From NCBI GenBank assembly GCA_019454045.1, contig SKCR01021430.1, positions 1 to 64,000 of the forward strand: DNA of 64,000 nt. The letters run 5' to 3'. The stretch comes from Zanthoxylum bungeanum (taxonomy: Eukaryota > Streptophyta > Magnoliopsida > Sapindales > Rutaceae). The notes below the pieces were generated by a model, which saw nothing but the letters and a program-made list of their open reading frames with translations, searched no databases and was not told the origin of the DNA. Positions 11,299-23,137 of the stretch are shown piece by piece; positions within the stretch are counted from its first letter, which is position 1, and every line of letters begins with the position of its first letter. The translations under genes and the position numbers were made by a program.

Positions 11299-13423
11299 TG
11301 TTGGGATGTATGCCCTAGAGCTGCATGTAATGTAGAAGACTTTATATGTTTTGAAATAAAATGATTCATTATTCATTTATCAAAATATTGTTTAATTTTC
11401 TCATATTATAAATTATCTTTGATTACTCTAGATTACTTATGTGCCTTCAGACTTAGTGTATGAGTGTCATACACAAGATGATTTAAGTCTGAAGTTAGTA
11501 ATCTTAAACAGTCCATAGAGAGTAAACAAAACGGGTACTTTGTTTGTGGTTTATCTATAACTGTGGTCCATTCTATATTTATATGGTGACCTTGATCCGG
11601 GATCGTCCATGTAGAGATATGAGAATGGAGGCACCTTGTATGATGTGATCATATAGGACTGGACCCAGATGGAAATAAATTTCTTATAATATCCGTTAAA
11701 CAAAGAAAATCATTTCGATCTACTAGATGGCCATTTATGGATTGATCTTAATCCTCAGTGTACTACAAACTCCTGTATGGCAGACTATGTCCTTTGATTT
11801 ACAAATGTGAGGTTGGTGTAGCAGTCCCGACCAATAGCTACATACTTTATGGGCATAGTCTGTTGTGTAGCTGGGAACGTTTTACATAGATATGGAGTTC
11901 ACTCTTTCTTGCGAGAAGTAGAGGAGTATCTTCTTTAAGGGTTGATTCGGCACTTGAACGGTTTGAGCGCTCAAGTCTTTCTATTACGAATAGAAAGATT
12001 AAAATTCATAATGGTTATGAATAAATCGTTCATTAGAGAATCAATGGCATTTAAGGTATAAATAATTAGCGGGGTATAACGGACATTATAACCCGGCTTT
12101 AATTATGAGATACTCGTGAATGGTCAATTCGTATGTAATGACTATATCGATGGACACCGACTTGGTTCGGCTTAATATATCATCTACGACAATGAGAGTG
12201 CAACTTCGGGTTTTTAGTGGAATAACATGTAGTTAATAATTCGAAATATTTAATTAGGAGCTTAATTAATATTTCAAGATTATTGTAGCTCGGAACCGTA
12301 GGTCCATTTGGTCCACGTGCTAGCTTGATATACTATAGCGGATTTAGTATAATTAGATAGTCCAATTATATACTCAAAAAGGTATAAATATTATTAATAT
12401 GATTAATAATATTATTTTGTCACACTTGAAACTTTATATTAAAAGATAATATATGGTTTTACTAAATATATGATATTTAAACACATGTTATTAAATTATA
12501 TAAGATCTAATTTAATGAAACTCTAAAGTTGTGATTTCCAATTATTGGGTTTTGGAAACCCTTGATTTAATTTTGGAAGTTACAAATCTATAACGACATT
12601 AATCTTTTTGTTTTTTGTAACAATTTTAGCTTTATGGAAATTAATATTGTTGTTACAAAAATTAATAAAAAATTATGCCATGGCCGAAAATTTGGAGGTA
12701 GAAAAGGGGAAGGGTGTTCGTTATTTTGGAAATAATAAACCCTATGTATAAAAAGGAATTTTATTTTTTATTTTGGCAAGTATTTCATTCTAACCCTAGC
12801 CTTCATCTTCTTCTCCTTCTTCATTCTCTCTCAAAAGTTTAGACAAACCAAAAGATAGAACAAGAGGAAATTAAAAACAAATACCAAGTGTGATTAAATC
12901 TCTAAAACGTTTAGGGATTATTTTATGAGTCTTGCCCACACAAGTTTCCGTTTGTAACGAGATATAGTTCGGAAGACTTTGTGGTGTCGAACAAATAATC
13001 ATCTTCTTCTTATTCTTGTTGTACTCGGCAGTGAGGCTTTGTTTTGCTCGTTGCCGCCCCTTTAATTGGTGAAACGGAACTCGGTTTGGTTTCATTTTAA
13101 TCCACTTTTTTTGGGGAACATTTTGTGGTGTTTTGGGGCTATATTGGGGTTGTTTTCAAGTGAAAAATCAGAACTGAAACATAGCCATAGTCCACTCATA
13201 TCAGGTTCTATTTCTGAAGTGCGTTGGGCGCGAATCAAGTCCAAAACAGTCCAGTTTTTGTCTGACTATTCAGGGCTATTTGGGGACTATTCCTGGACTG
13301 AAGCAAAATTTCAGTGGTGGTGGCAGTAACATTCGTTAGTTCAAAGGGAAGGGCGGAAAAAATTTTCAAGTCTGATCCGTATGCCTAAACTGTTTCCGCT
13401 GCGCAAGGAAAGCGTTTCCTACA
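11299..13423 (+). repeat. 5' LTR of copia element A
   Basis: It begins TGTTGGGATGTATGCCC and ends TTTCCTACA just before the PBS. The first about 360 bases match the start of the 3' LTR at 41520-41885. A TATA-like TGTATAAAAAGG is near 12745. A 74-codon minus-strand ORF (12871-13095) and an 87-codon plus-strand ORF (13066-13329) inside it show no recognisable domain and are probably chance. Confidence 0.85.
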
Positions 13424-13425
13424 AT

Positions 13426-13437
13426 TGGTATCAGAGA
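13426..13437 (+). other. Primer-binding site of copia element A (initiator-Met tRNA)
   Basis: TGGTATCAGAGA matches the plant copia PBS TGGTATCAGAGC, except for the last base, two bases after the LTR. Confidence 0.85.
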
Positions 13438-15115
13438 GAAAGATTGAAAAGTGTTCTTAACCCTTCTCTTTTTCATTTAAAGTTACTGTTTTTAATATGT
13501 TTATATGAGTTATAAATATTGATATGCATGTTTATATGAGTAGGCACAATATAATATTCATATGATGAATGGTTATTATTTTTCATGTGATGAATGTATT
13601 TTGCATTGGTCGTAAATTTTTTCGGCTCTTATTTTCATGTTGGTTTGTTTTTGGGATATAAGGCCATAAGGCCATTGTTTACAATTGTTGTATTTTTATT
13701 TTCCAATGTAAAATTTTAATTGTTGTAATTTGGAGCACCGAAGTCGCAAAAGAAGCCATCACCAGCTTGGAGCGTGATTGAAGACCAATGGATGCCTTGG
13801 GTAATTTTTGTACTAATTAGATTAGTATAGGGAAAAATAAGAGCCCGGTCAATGCAAAATAATTTTTTATGTTATATGTATGTTTAATTCGAATTGTTTG
13901 AATAACATGTCATATAGCTTAAGATGCCTACTCTTGCATTTCACTTGTCATAACATACTTTAAAAGCATTATCATTATAGACATGAAATATTATTTTATG
14001 TGATTTAAAATGTTTTAATTAGAATATGATATGCATGGAAAAATAATTATTTGGATTAATTGGTTTTAAAGGTTTAAAATTTGAATTCTGATATATTGGG
14101 CTTAATAAGTGTATAATAAATTCCATTGATATATAGGATGAAAACCCGGACATTAATTCCATAGCCGAATCTGAATGGACGGTAATGTGATCTGCACTCG
14201 GGATACAATTCCAAGTACCATTGGATTTTATAACGCACTAAGATTAATTAAATAGTTTAATATAAATCTTGACCATTTTAAGATTCTAAATTTTTAAACC
14301 TACTAGTGTTTAAGTATTTTAAAAGTTTAAATATAATAGTTCGCTAATACCACTCTAATTAAATTAGTTTAATTGAGTAATACAATTAGTAGAGACTAAT
14401 GGAAATTAGTGATACAAATTTTAAGAGTTAAAATTGGTTAGGTCACTAATGGTGCACTGGTGTAAATAAGAGTTATGATTTAGCTGCCATAAATTTATTC
14501 ACACTAGCTAAATTAAAATATCAGATATTTTATAAATAGAAACCTTAAACTCAAAATAGTGAGTGGGAGATGGATATACGATAGTATATCCCGCAATCTC
14601 CGTTGTTAGTCCGAAAACGTGAGATTCAAAAGGCGCCTCGAGACGGCTTTGATTTCGTCCCCCTTCAGATGGTGTCCGTTTTGGGTCAATATCAGGTTTG
14701 GATTTCGAGAGGATATGGATTCTAGATGTATCTTGTGAACTGACCTACCCTACGGCGGCACTTCACTTGTTAAGTCCAATGATCCCGAAACGACAGGTCA
14801 CACTCACAAAGGAATAATTTAATGTTAATAAAATTCCTTGATCAAATCAAACAGTAGTTGGTTAATATAGGAATAAGAGTTATTCATTATATATTAATCG
14901 ATGGAGATTGTCTCGATCTATCATGCAAGTACTTGACCTACCCTACGGCGGTACTTACTTGTTGGATGATAGATTTCCGTGGCATAGTAATTTTGTTAGG
15001 TTTCTTATTCGTTATTCATGGTTCATGCATCATGTTTAATTTTATGCCAAATTTTTTTATGATTTTAATATATGATGGATGAATGTTAAATACAAGTTTA
15101 TTTTATTTTTCAGCC
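13438..15115 (+). other. Untranslated leader of copia element A
   Basis: About 1.7 kb without a convincing gene. An 18-bp sequence, TGACCTACCCTACGGCGG, occurs twice 193 bp apart (14741-14758 and 14934-14951). The ORF at 14858-15082 overlaps the second repeat and has no recognisable domain. A pyrimidine run ending in CAG lies five bases before the gag ATG. Confidence 0.5.
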
Positions 15116-16095
15116 ATGGTTTCTCCAATTATTTCCATACTCTCAAACAATAAATTAACGGGAGAAACTATGTTAAGTGGAAAAGTAAGATGAATGATAT
15201 CCTAGTATGTGAAGACCTAAAGTTTATCCTGATGAAGGAGTGTCCTCCCGTGCCGGCCAGAAATACTGGCCAAGCTGTGCGCGATACCTACCGAAAATAG
15301 GTCGCAGCTAATGAGCAAGCCTGCTGCTACTTGCTAGCAGGAATGTCTGAGGTTCTTGCTGCAAAGCATGAACCTATGGCTTAGCATCTCAGATGATGGA
15401 GTCATTGCAGGGCATGTTCGGGCAGCCCTCGAAACATTAATTTCATGAGGCCATGCTGTGCGCGATACCTACCGAAAATAGGTCGCAGATAATGAGCAAG
15501 CCTGCTGCTACTTGCTAGCAGGAATGTCTGAGGTTCTTGCTGCAAAGCATGAACCTATGGCTTAGCATCTCAGATGATGGAGTCATTGCAGGGCATGTTC
15601 GGGCAGCCCTCGAAACATTAATTTCATGAGGCCATGGTCTCAGCGATGACTGCTAGGATGAGGGATGAGACATCAATCCAAGAGCACGTCTTGAGGATGA
15701 TTACCTATCTCAACACTGCTGAAACCATGGAGCTCATATTGACGAGCGTAGCCAGGTGTCCATGATTATAGAAACTCTTCCGAAGAGTTTCCTGCAGTTT
15801 AAAAGCAACTATGTTATGAACAAGTTGACTTTTACTTTGACACAGCTACTAAATGAGCTCACCCTATACGAGTCCATACTGTGGATCCTCATAAGCCCAG
15901 TGCTAAGGCAAATATTGCCGAGTCTTCTAAATCTGCAAAGATGAAGAAGAATAGCACTGGGAAGGCTAAGGCTAAGCCCATGAAGAAGAAGAAGAACAAG
16001 AAATGCTCCAAGGATGTCAAGCCCAAGGGAAAGTGTTTCCACTGCAACAAGAATGGGCATTGAAAAAGGAATTGTCCTAAATACCTACTGAGCTG
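15116..16095 (+). pseudogene. Copia gag, element A, with an internal duplication
   Basis: The start MVSPIISILSNNKLTGE is typical of copia gag openings. Later pieces include PKSFLQFKSNYVMNKL and a Lys-rich linker followed by a zinc knuckle CFHCNKNGHxKRNC (CX2CX4HX4C, 16034-16075). In the knuckle the usual Trp codon is TGA. A 181-bp tandem duplication (15274-15635) shifts the frame, and several other stops exist. Structural protein of the particle; not functional here. Confidence 0.85.
15274..15635 (+). repeat. Perfect-length 181-bp tandem duplication in gag of element A
   Basis: Copies 15274-15454 and 15455-15635 start GCTGTGCGCGATACC and end GAGGCCAT. By eye they differ at one base (CAGCTAATG versus CAGATAATG). 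181 is not a multiple of three, so the duplication frameshifts gag. Confidence 0.95.
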
Positions 16096-17778
16096 AAAGA
16101 GAAAAATGATACAAGTAAATATGATTTACTAGTTATCGAAACTCTATTAGTGGAGGATGATAAATCCGCATGGATTGTTGATTCTGGAGCCACTAACCAT
16201 GTTTGTTCTTCTTTGTAGCTACTTGACTCATGGAGGGACCTTGCTGAAGGTGACTATACCATGAGGGTCGGGACATAGGATATTGTTTCAGCAAGCGCAG
16301 TGGGAGTTTCTAGTTTAAATTTTACAAATAATAGTTATTTAAATTTGAACAATGTATTAATTCATTCCTAGTTTTCGCAGGAATTTGATTTCTGTTTCTA
16401 AACTTTTGGATGATGGTTATTCAGTTTCTTTTAACAGCAATTTGGTTATTATTGGTAGAAATGGATAACCATATGCACAGGAAACTCAAAAAATAACTTG
16501 TATGTGTTAAGACCGTTAACACATAGGTCACTGATCAATGCTGAAATGTTTAAGGTTGAGAAACCTAAAACTAAACGCCAAAATATTTCTCACAATGACA
16601 CATATCTGTGACATCTTAGACTTGGTCATATCAGCATTGACCAGATAGACAGATTGATAAAGAACGGAGCCTTAAACCAGTTAAATCTCGGAGCTTTACC
16701 AGTCTATGAATCCTATTTAGAATGAAAAATGACCAAGAGACCTTTTACTGGAAAATGTATAAGAGTCAGTCAACCACTTGAGCTAATACATTCGCACATT
16801 TGCGAACCGATGAATGTAAGAGCCTGAGGTGGTTATGAATACTTCGTCACATTCATTGATGATTATTCCAGATATGGGTATGTTTACCTAATGCAGCACA
16901 AGTCATATACTTTTGAAAAGTTCAAAGAGTATCGTGTTGAGGTTGAGAACCAGTTAGGTAAAACAATCAAGACTCTACGATTAGATTGTGGAGGAGAATA
17001 TCTTGACAAAGATTTCAAGGAATTCTTAGTTGAGCATGGGATAGTATCCCAGCTCACAGCGCCTGGAACACCACATCAAAGTGGTGTTGCATAAAGGAGA
17101 ATTCGGACCCTACTAGACATGATGAGATCTATGTTTATTTTTAGCTCACTACCTAGTTCGTTATGGGGATATGCATTACAAACTACAATGCATGTCCTTA
17201 ATGTAGTTCCATCTAAGTCTGTTCCTAAGACTCCCTTAGAGTTGTGGAGTGGTCGTAAAACTAGTTTACGACATTTTCGTATATGGAGGTGTCCAGCACA
17301 TGTGCTGAAGAATAAGACTGTAAAGTTGGAGCCACGTTCTCAGGTGTGCCTATTTGTAGGCTATCCTAAGGAGATTAGGGGGATTCTTCTATAATCCTGA
17401 AGATAACAAAGTGTTTGTATCGATAAAAACCACGTTTCTAGAGGAGGACTATATGAGGGAGTTCAAACCTCGTAGTAAAGTGTTACTTGAAGAGTTACTT
17501 ACTGGTTCAACCAACACACCATCGTCAATGACAATTGATAAATACATAGTACCTTCGACATCTGAGCGTCAGATGCAAACTCATCAGAATGATCTACCAC
17601 CTAGACGTAGTGAGAGGGTTGTACGACAACCTGATCGATATCTTGGAGTTGGAGAGGCACAAGTTATCGCTTCCAGCGATGGTATAGATGATCCATTGAC
17701 CTATCATAGTGCAATGGATGATTCTGATAAAGAGGAATGACTCAAAACCATGAACCTAGAAATGGAGTCTATGTACTC
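16096..17778 (+). pseudogene. Copia protease-integrase, element A
   Basis: Aspartic protease: WIVDSGATNHVCSS (about 16170-16211) with an intact DSG. Then a gag-pre-integrase segment, HLRLGHISIDQIDRLI (about 16610-16660), and the integrase core: YFVTFIDDYSRYGYVYL, then LRLDCGGEY (second catalytic Asp present). The first catalytic Asp is His in LIHSHICEP, and the catalytic Glu codon is TAA (17092-17094, in VA*RR where the family has ERR). The C-terminal part continues with [22 protein letters not shown] and a frameshift near 17390, then the PPRRSERVVRQPDRY linker. The frame runs into MNLEMESMY, where element G has inserted. Confidence 0.9.
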
Positions 17779-18829
17779 TGATGAGCGGAAAATATATCAA
17801 TATTTACCACCCCTTTTACTTAATATTTTGTTTAGTTTCTCGGGTTTGATGAACATTTTGATGTGTTTTAGTTTAATTTGCAGATAAAATAATATTGGGA
17901 CTCAATGAAATCATTTTGGATGAAATGTGGGTCAAATTAGGGTAAAAATTGGACTTGACATATTAATTTTGGAGATTGAAAACTTGAAAGGGCGTTCTAA
18001 CGAAGTGCAGTTTCGGAAATTCCAATTTTACGCAACTATCGTATTTTGGGCTTAACTTTTTATTCCGATATCGGATAGCTGATTCAAGTTCCAGATTAAA
18101 GAAGACTCAAAGATCTACAACTTTGAAGAACAAAATAATTTCGAATTCTGAATATTTCATGACCGAAATTGATGAAACTTCCAGAAGTGTGTTATGCGTA
18201 ATTATTAAAGTCATTTTCAAAATAAATAACTAAATAAATAAAAAATAAAAATAGTCAAACTAGCACCAAACATGATAGCAATTAATAATGGATTTGGTGG
18301 AGCAATTAGTGGAGCAATTAATAATGGATTTTGTTGATGATTTGATGGAGGCAAAATTTTGCCTATAAATACCAAGCCATTTCATTTGTAAATTCATACT
18401 TTCTTCTTTGAAATTCCTTAAGAATAACTAAGAAGATTGTATCTTGCTTGTTTATTTACACCTTTCAGAAATTAATTTCCGCTTTTGCATTTTCTTTTCT
18501 TTACTTTTCAGTCTTTACTTTCTGTAATTTACTTTTACGCACAGTACTTTCCTTTCTTTACTTTTCAGCAATTTACTTTTCAGTAATGAGGAGATAACTC
18601 CCCCTTGCTGGGGTAAAAGGTAAAACTTTTATTACTAATATTTAGATTAATCTTTCTTAATTATAATATATAAACTAGTTAAAACCTGACTTAACGAGGA
18701 TACCGCCAAATTGGTCGGTTGGTAATTATTTAAATTGGTTTTAACCTGACTAAACTGGATACTGCCTGATTGGTCGGTTGGTAATTAATTATTAATTTGA
18801 CTTAATCTGGATACCGTCTATAAGACTGC
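17779..18829 (+). repeat. Truncated 5' LTR of element G
   Basis: It matches the first about 1,050 bases of the 3' LTR at 23138 and stops within an ACCGYC..GGTCGG repeat. A TATA-type CCTATAAATACC is at about 18361, followed by short TTACTTTTCAG-type repeats. Confidence 0.85.
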
Positions 18830-21253
18830 TGTTGGTTTCTATTAAGGTCTCAAGGATGAAATCAAGCATAAAACACAAGTGAATACACAACAAAGTATGG
18901 TCGAATCATACTCACATCGAACAGATTGGATGCTACGAAGAATAAAAATTTCTGCCCTCCTCCATGAAGCTCGGCAGTGGGCTGATTTTGTCTTAAAAAT
19001 TTCGGCCATGGACTCCATGAAATCTTCAAGATCCAAGCTTCCAAAATGGATTCCAAGCTCACGAAATCACTACCCTATCACCTTGGTATGTCTCCTAGAG
19101 TGTGCTAGCACCTTGATTTTGCAACAAAATCACTCATTTGCTTCCTCCTAGCACACGGTTTGAGCTGAAACCAGTGAAGAGAAAACAATGGCCAAAATGG
19201 CCGAGAGAGAGATGAAGAGAGGGTTTCTAAAACCGTAAATAAGAGAGAGAATGAAAATTGTGTATATACCATTTAATTTCCAAAATTAATTAAGCATATA
19301 CAATTTTCAATTTTCTAAAAGTCAAAGGTACAAGCCTTTTAACTTTCCAACCACCTCCATCACTATTCACATCAACTCACATCACTCAATCAAATGACAA
19401 CTTGTCACATCACTCAAAGTGACATTTGATTTGACGCTTGATGTGACTAATGATTTGACGCTTGATTTAACTTGTGTGCCGCACTTGAATTCGAAATGCG
19501 AATGCGCTCGCAAAAAATCCCGGGCTCGGGTTCGCTAATTCCAAATTAACGAATTTTTTGTTGCGACATAATTAAATGATTATGCCTAGCGAAATCACTA
19601 TTCACATCGCTAACGAATTAATTCTAAATTAACTCGTTTGCCCGAATTAAAATCTAATTTTAATTCCGCGTCGAAATTCAATTTCGTTTAATATATCGAA
19701 TATATTAATTTGTCGATTAATTCCAAATTAATCGTTATCTCTCTTTAAATGATATTTATCCCAGATAAAATATCTCCGCAATTAATCCCAGATTAATTTT
19801 CTCTCTCATCTAATTAATCCCAGATTAATAAAAGTGCGAGTCATACGTCATCGGTGAATCTTCAGGAAGCGACCCATGAGATCCCCGGATATGTTGGCAG
19901 TAAATTCGGCCGTCGGACTATCCGAACACGTAAGTACCTAGTACTACGTTTATACCGATTTACAAGACAAGGTTGGCTTCGAGCAAAGCGCCATGCCTAC
20001 CCAATTCTCCAGAAACATGCTTACATGAATAAGCAATCTATATGAGGCGTAGTATACGCAGTATTGTGTATTTCGATCCAGTATCGAATGATCAAGTGCT
20101 AGGCCTGGGGCTGGAATTGTGTCTGCCCCGTACGAAGCACATGTCGGATGTCTGGTGACTAGTCTCTATAATCGGATAAACCTGACCTTGTCATTTTATC
20201 CTGATAGCTGCAGCATTTAAGAGAACCAGTCTCGTATCCTACGTGACCATCATCTCCACTATGACTGGAGTGATACTTCCGTCTTGACATCACACCCAAC
20301 ACACTACCATTCTCAATATCCCGAAGATTCACCGATGACATATGACTCGAACATAATTAATCTGGGATTAATTAAAAGAGAGAGAAAATTAATCTAGGAT
20401 TAATTACGGAGAATTTTATCTGGGATAAAATTCAATTAAAGAGAGAGAACGATTAATTTGGAATTAATCGATAAAATAATATATTCGATATATTAAACGA
20501 AATTAGATTTCGACGTGGAATTAAAATTAGATTTTAATTCGAGCAAACGAGTTAATTTGGAATTAATTCTCTAGCGACGTGAATAGTAATTTTGCTAGGC
20601 ATAATTATTTAACTAAATTTGATTTAATTAAGTCGCAACGGAAAATTCGTTAATTCGGAATTAGCGAACCCAAGCCCGGGATGTGTTGCGGGCCCACTCG
20701 GATTTTGAATCAAGTGGGGACCACATGTCACATCACAAGTCACATCACTAGTCAACTTTGTGTCACTTTAAGTTGATGAAAGTTGTTGGTAGGTGATTGT
20801 GTGTAAAACACACAAGTGTGATGGATTGAATGACATTTTACCATTTTATTATTTTTTGGTATATGACTTTCAATTTGGTAATTAGATTACACAACACACT
20901 CATCTCTATTCTTTCCCAACTCTCACGGCATTGTGCCATTTTTTCTCTCTAGTTGGGCGTGAACATGGGTTCATTCTCTTTGATTTTTGATTCAAAAATC
21001 ATGAATGCTAGCACACACAATGAGTCATTCAAAGGTGATAGGGAAACCAATCCTTGAGCATGGAATCAACAACAAATCTTGGAGCTTGGATTGAAGATCA
21101 CACCAAGGATCTTGGTCGAATTCCATATAGGAAAATTTGTGTGTTCATCGCATCCAAAATCCGATCAAAGTGAGTATTTTCTGCATTCTTACTTTGTTGT
21201 ATTCACATGTTTCATTGCTTAATTGATCTTGGTTTGACCTAGAAAACCCAACA
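18830..21253. repeat. Palindromic fusion of two copia B/C-type LTR fragments
   Basis: The left arm (18830 to about 20320) is a minus-oriented copia LTR from its 3' end (TGTTGGTTTC) to the point matching about 62365 of element B. The right arm (about 20320-21253) is plus-oriented, from the point matching about 62814 to the LTR end (AAACCCAACA). The ends form terminal inverted repeats, so the piece looks like a fold-back element. No target duplication flanks it, and host sequence is missing at its site. It includes both versions of the T-N-G hairpin array. Confidence 0.8.
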
Positions 21254-21819
21254 CACAGGAATTGGGTCGAGTCATTGCTGCAAGGAATATGCACTTAGTA
21301 TATGGCGGTGGCAATCTTGGACTAATGGGGATAGTTTCAAAGGCTGTACAGGATGGAGGCAGTCAAGTCTTGGGAATCATCCCAAAACCCTTTGCGGAGG
21401 CGAATCTTATTGGATCATCAAACGGTGAGGAACTAATCATGCCAGGTTTTTCTGAACGACTAGTAGAGATGATTAACCTTGCTGATGCTTTTATTGCTTT
21501 ACCATGAGGTTTAGGCATGATAGAGGAAATGTTTTCAGTACTATCTTGGGCAAACTTGAACATACACCAGAAACCGCTTGGACTGTACAATGTTGATGGA
21601 TTTTATGATTTTATTTGTGTGTTTCTTGATGATGCCCGGAGAAATGGGTTCGTGTCAAAGCTTGTAAAAGAACTCCTCTTTACTACCAGAACTGCCCCAG
21701 ATTTAATTGACCAAATCTTAACCTTTGAACCTCAAATTGACCCCATTCTTTCCTAGATAAACCGGTCCGATAATGATCGTGGTAAGAGGCGTCGAATAAA
21801 TCTGGATCTTAACCTTTAA
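21254..21819 (+). pseudogene. LOG: LOG-family gene, 5'-truncated, element G
   Basis: The frame enters at the fusion border with QELGRV and continues YGGGNLGLMG, VLGIIPKP, the SERLVEM segment with its Arg, then a TGA (21505-21507) replacing the first Gly of PGG, followed by GLGMIEE, SWANLNIHQKPLGLYN and FVSKLVKELLF. A second stop, TAG, is at 21754-21756. After it the frame continues to the basic segment KRRR and C-terminal LDLNL (21802-21816) and ends at TAA 21817-21819. About the first 30 codons are lost to the LTR fusion. Its stops differ from those in the copies of E and I, so the three decayed independently. Not functional. Confidence 0.9.
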
Positions 21820-23122
21820 CTTTTCATTTAGATGTAGAATTTCAGCTAACCAGGTACGGTTTTCTAAACTCTTTCTTCTAATGTTTAAGACATTGGGGAA
21901 AATTACTCATTTAGGTTTGGGGGAGGAGAATAGTTAAATTGTATATTGTTTTTATTTTTTTATTTTTAGTCAAAATTTTTCGAAAAAGCCAAAAAAAATT
22001 GAAAAATTTTACAAAAACCAAAAAAAAAAAATTTTGTATTTTTGTGTTTTTATTTGATTAATTAGGTGAAATTGGTGTGAGATAGTTGTGTAAGGAATTT
22101 CCATTCATGATACGTATCTCAACCTATTTCGGAACAAGTTAATTTTTGTTTATTTCCTTTTAAATTATTTAATTTGTGAATTCTCCATAATACTGACTAA
22201 AATGAATCTTCATATGCTCAGTTGACGGGTATTATCAGTATACATTCTAACATACAGACATGAGTTGTAATTGAAAAGTTTGTAATTTTCAGTGCTCTAG
22301 TTTAATTGGAGGAAGCATCTATAAAAAGCGATGGAGTAAAAAAATGTATGAGATCCGAGTTATTAAGTCTGTAAGGTGTTTTAACACCTAGTGCCCTAAA
22401 ACCAATTGGTTTGGGAGCCACTGGCCCAAAGCTCGCTACATGGATCAAAGATGTTGCAAATATATATATATATCTGAAGTCTGAGTAATTAAGTCCGTAA
22501 GGGTATCTTAACACCTAGTGCCCTAAAACCAACTGGTTTGGGAGTCACTGGCCCAAAACTCGCTACATAGATGGAAGATATTGTATATAAATAAATCAAA
22601 AAACAAAAAAAAAAAAAAAAATTAGAAAATTTATTTCATTGCTTTAAAAAAGTGTGAATTTTGATATAACTTTAGGACAAAAATATTACTTTCTTCTCAA
22701 CTGCACTTGTGACTATTGTGGGAAAAATAAGTTGATTAATATTTTGTTGGCTGTGTATATGAAGAATGATAAAAAATAATCGGAGAATTCACTTATTTAG
22801 TAATCTAGAAAGAAAGAAAACAATTATTAACTTGGATAAGAAGTTTCACTGGTTTAGTCACTAACTTCTTTATTCTCTTTTCTCTTATCTTTTTACTTTT
22901 GTGTGCATTAATTTTACTACCTTTTTACTTTTATCAAACGTTTGTGGGTATCGTTGCTTTAAGCCCTCACGAGACTACAACTTGTCCACTAGGGACACCT
23001 AGGGGTTTAAAGGCTTGTTGCATACGCTAAATGCAACTGTTATCCCTACGAAAGTGGCTTAGTTTAATTTTAATTATTTCTTGTATTTTATTTTGTTGTT
23101 TTAGTCGATGACTAGCAAAATG
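21820..23122 (+). other. 3' untranslated region of element G
   Basis: It contains a decayed version of the hairpin (AGACATTGGGG at about 21886, second arm lost) with an internal TTTAGGTTTGGGGG tract at about 21910. A two-copy repeat of about 135 bp follows (22364-22577): AACACCTAGTGCCCTAAAACC, then a palindromic ACCAATTGGT-like core and GGCCCAAAGCTCGCTACAT. A-rich and TA-rich simple sequence lies at 22457-22470 and 22604-22622. No gene seen. Confidence 0.6.
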
Positions 23123-23137
23123 TTAGGTTTGGGGGTG
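23123..23137 (+). other. Polypurine tract of element G
   Basis: TTAGGTTTGGGGGTG lies directly before the TGATGAG of the 3' LTR. Confidence 0.75.

Noticed and set aside
12871..13329. Overlapping ORFs at the end of the copia A LTR
   Set aside because: Opposite-strand frames in an LTR U5-like region without homology that I can recognise.
18830..21253. Fold-back or MITE-type DNA transposon
   Set aside because: Both arms match copia B/C LTR sequence, the ends are LTR ends and there is no target duplication.
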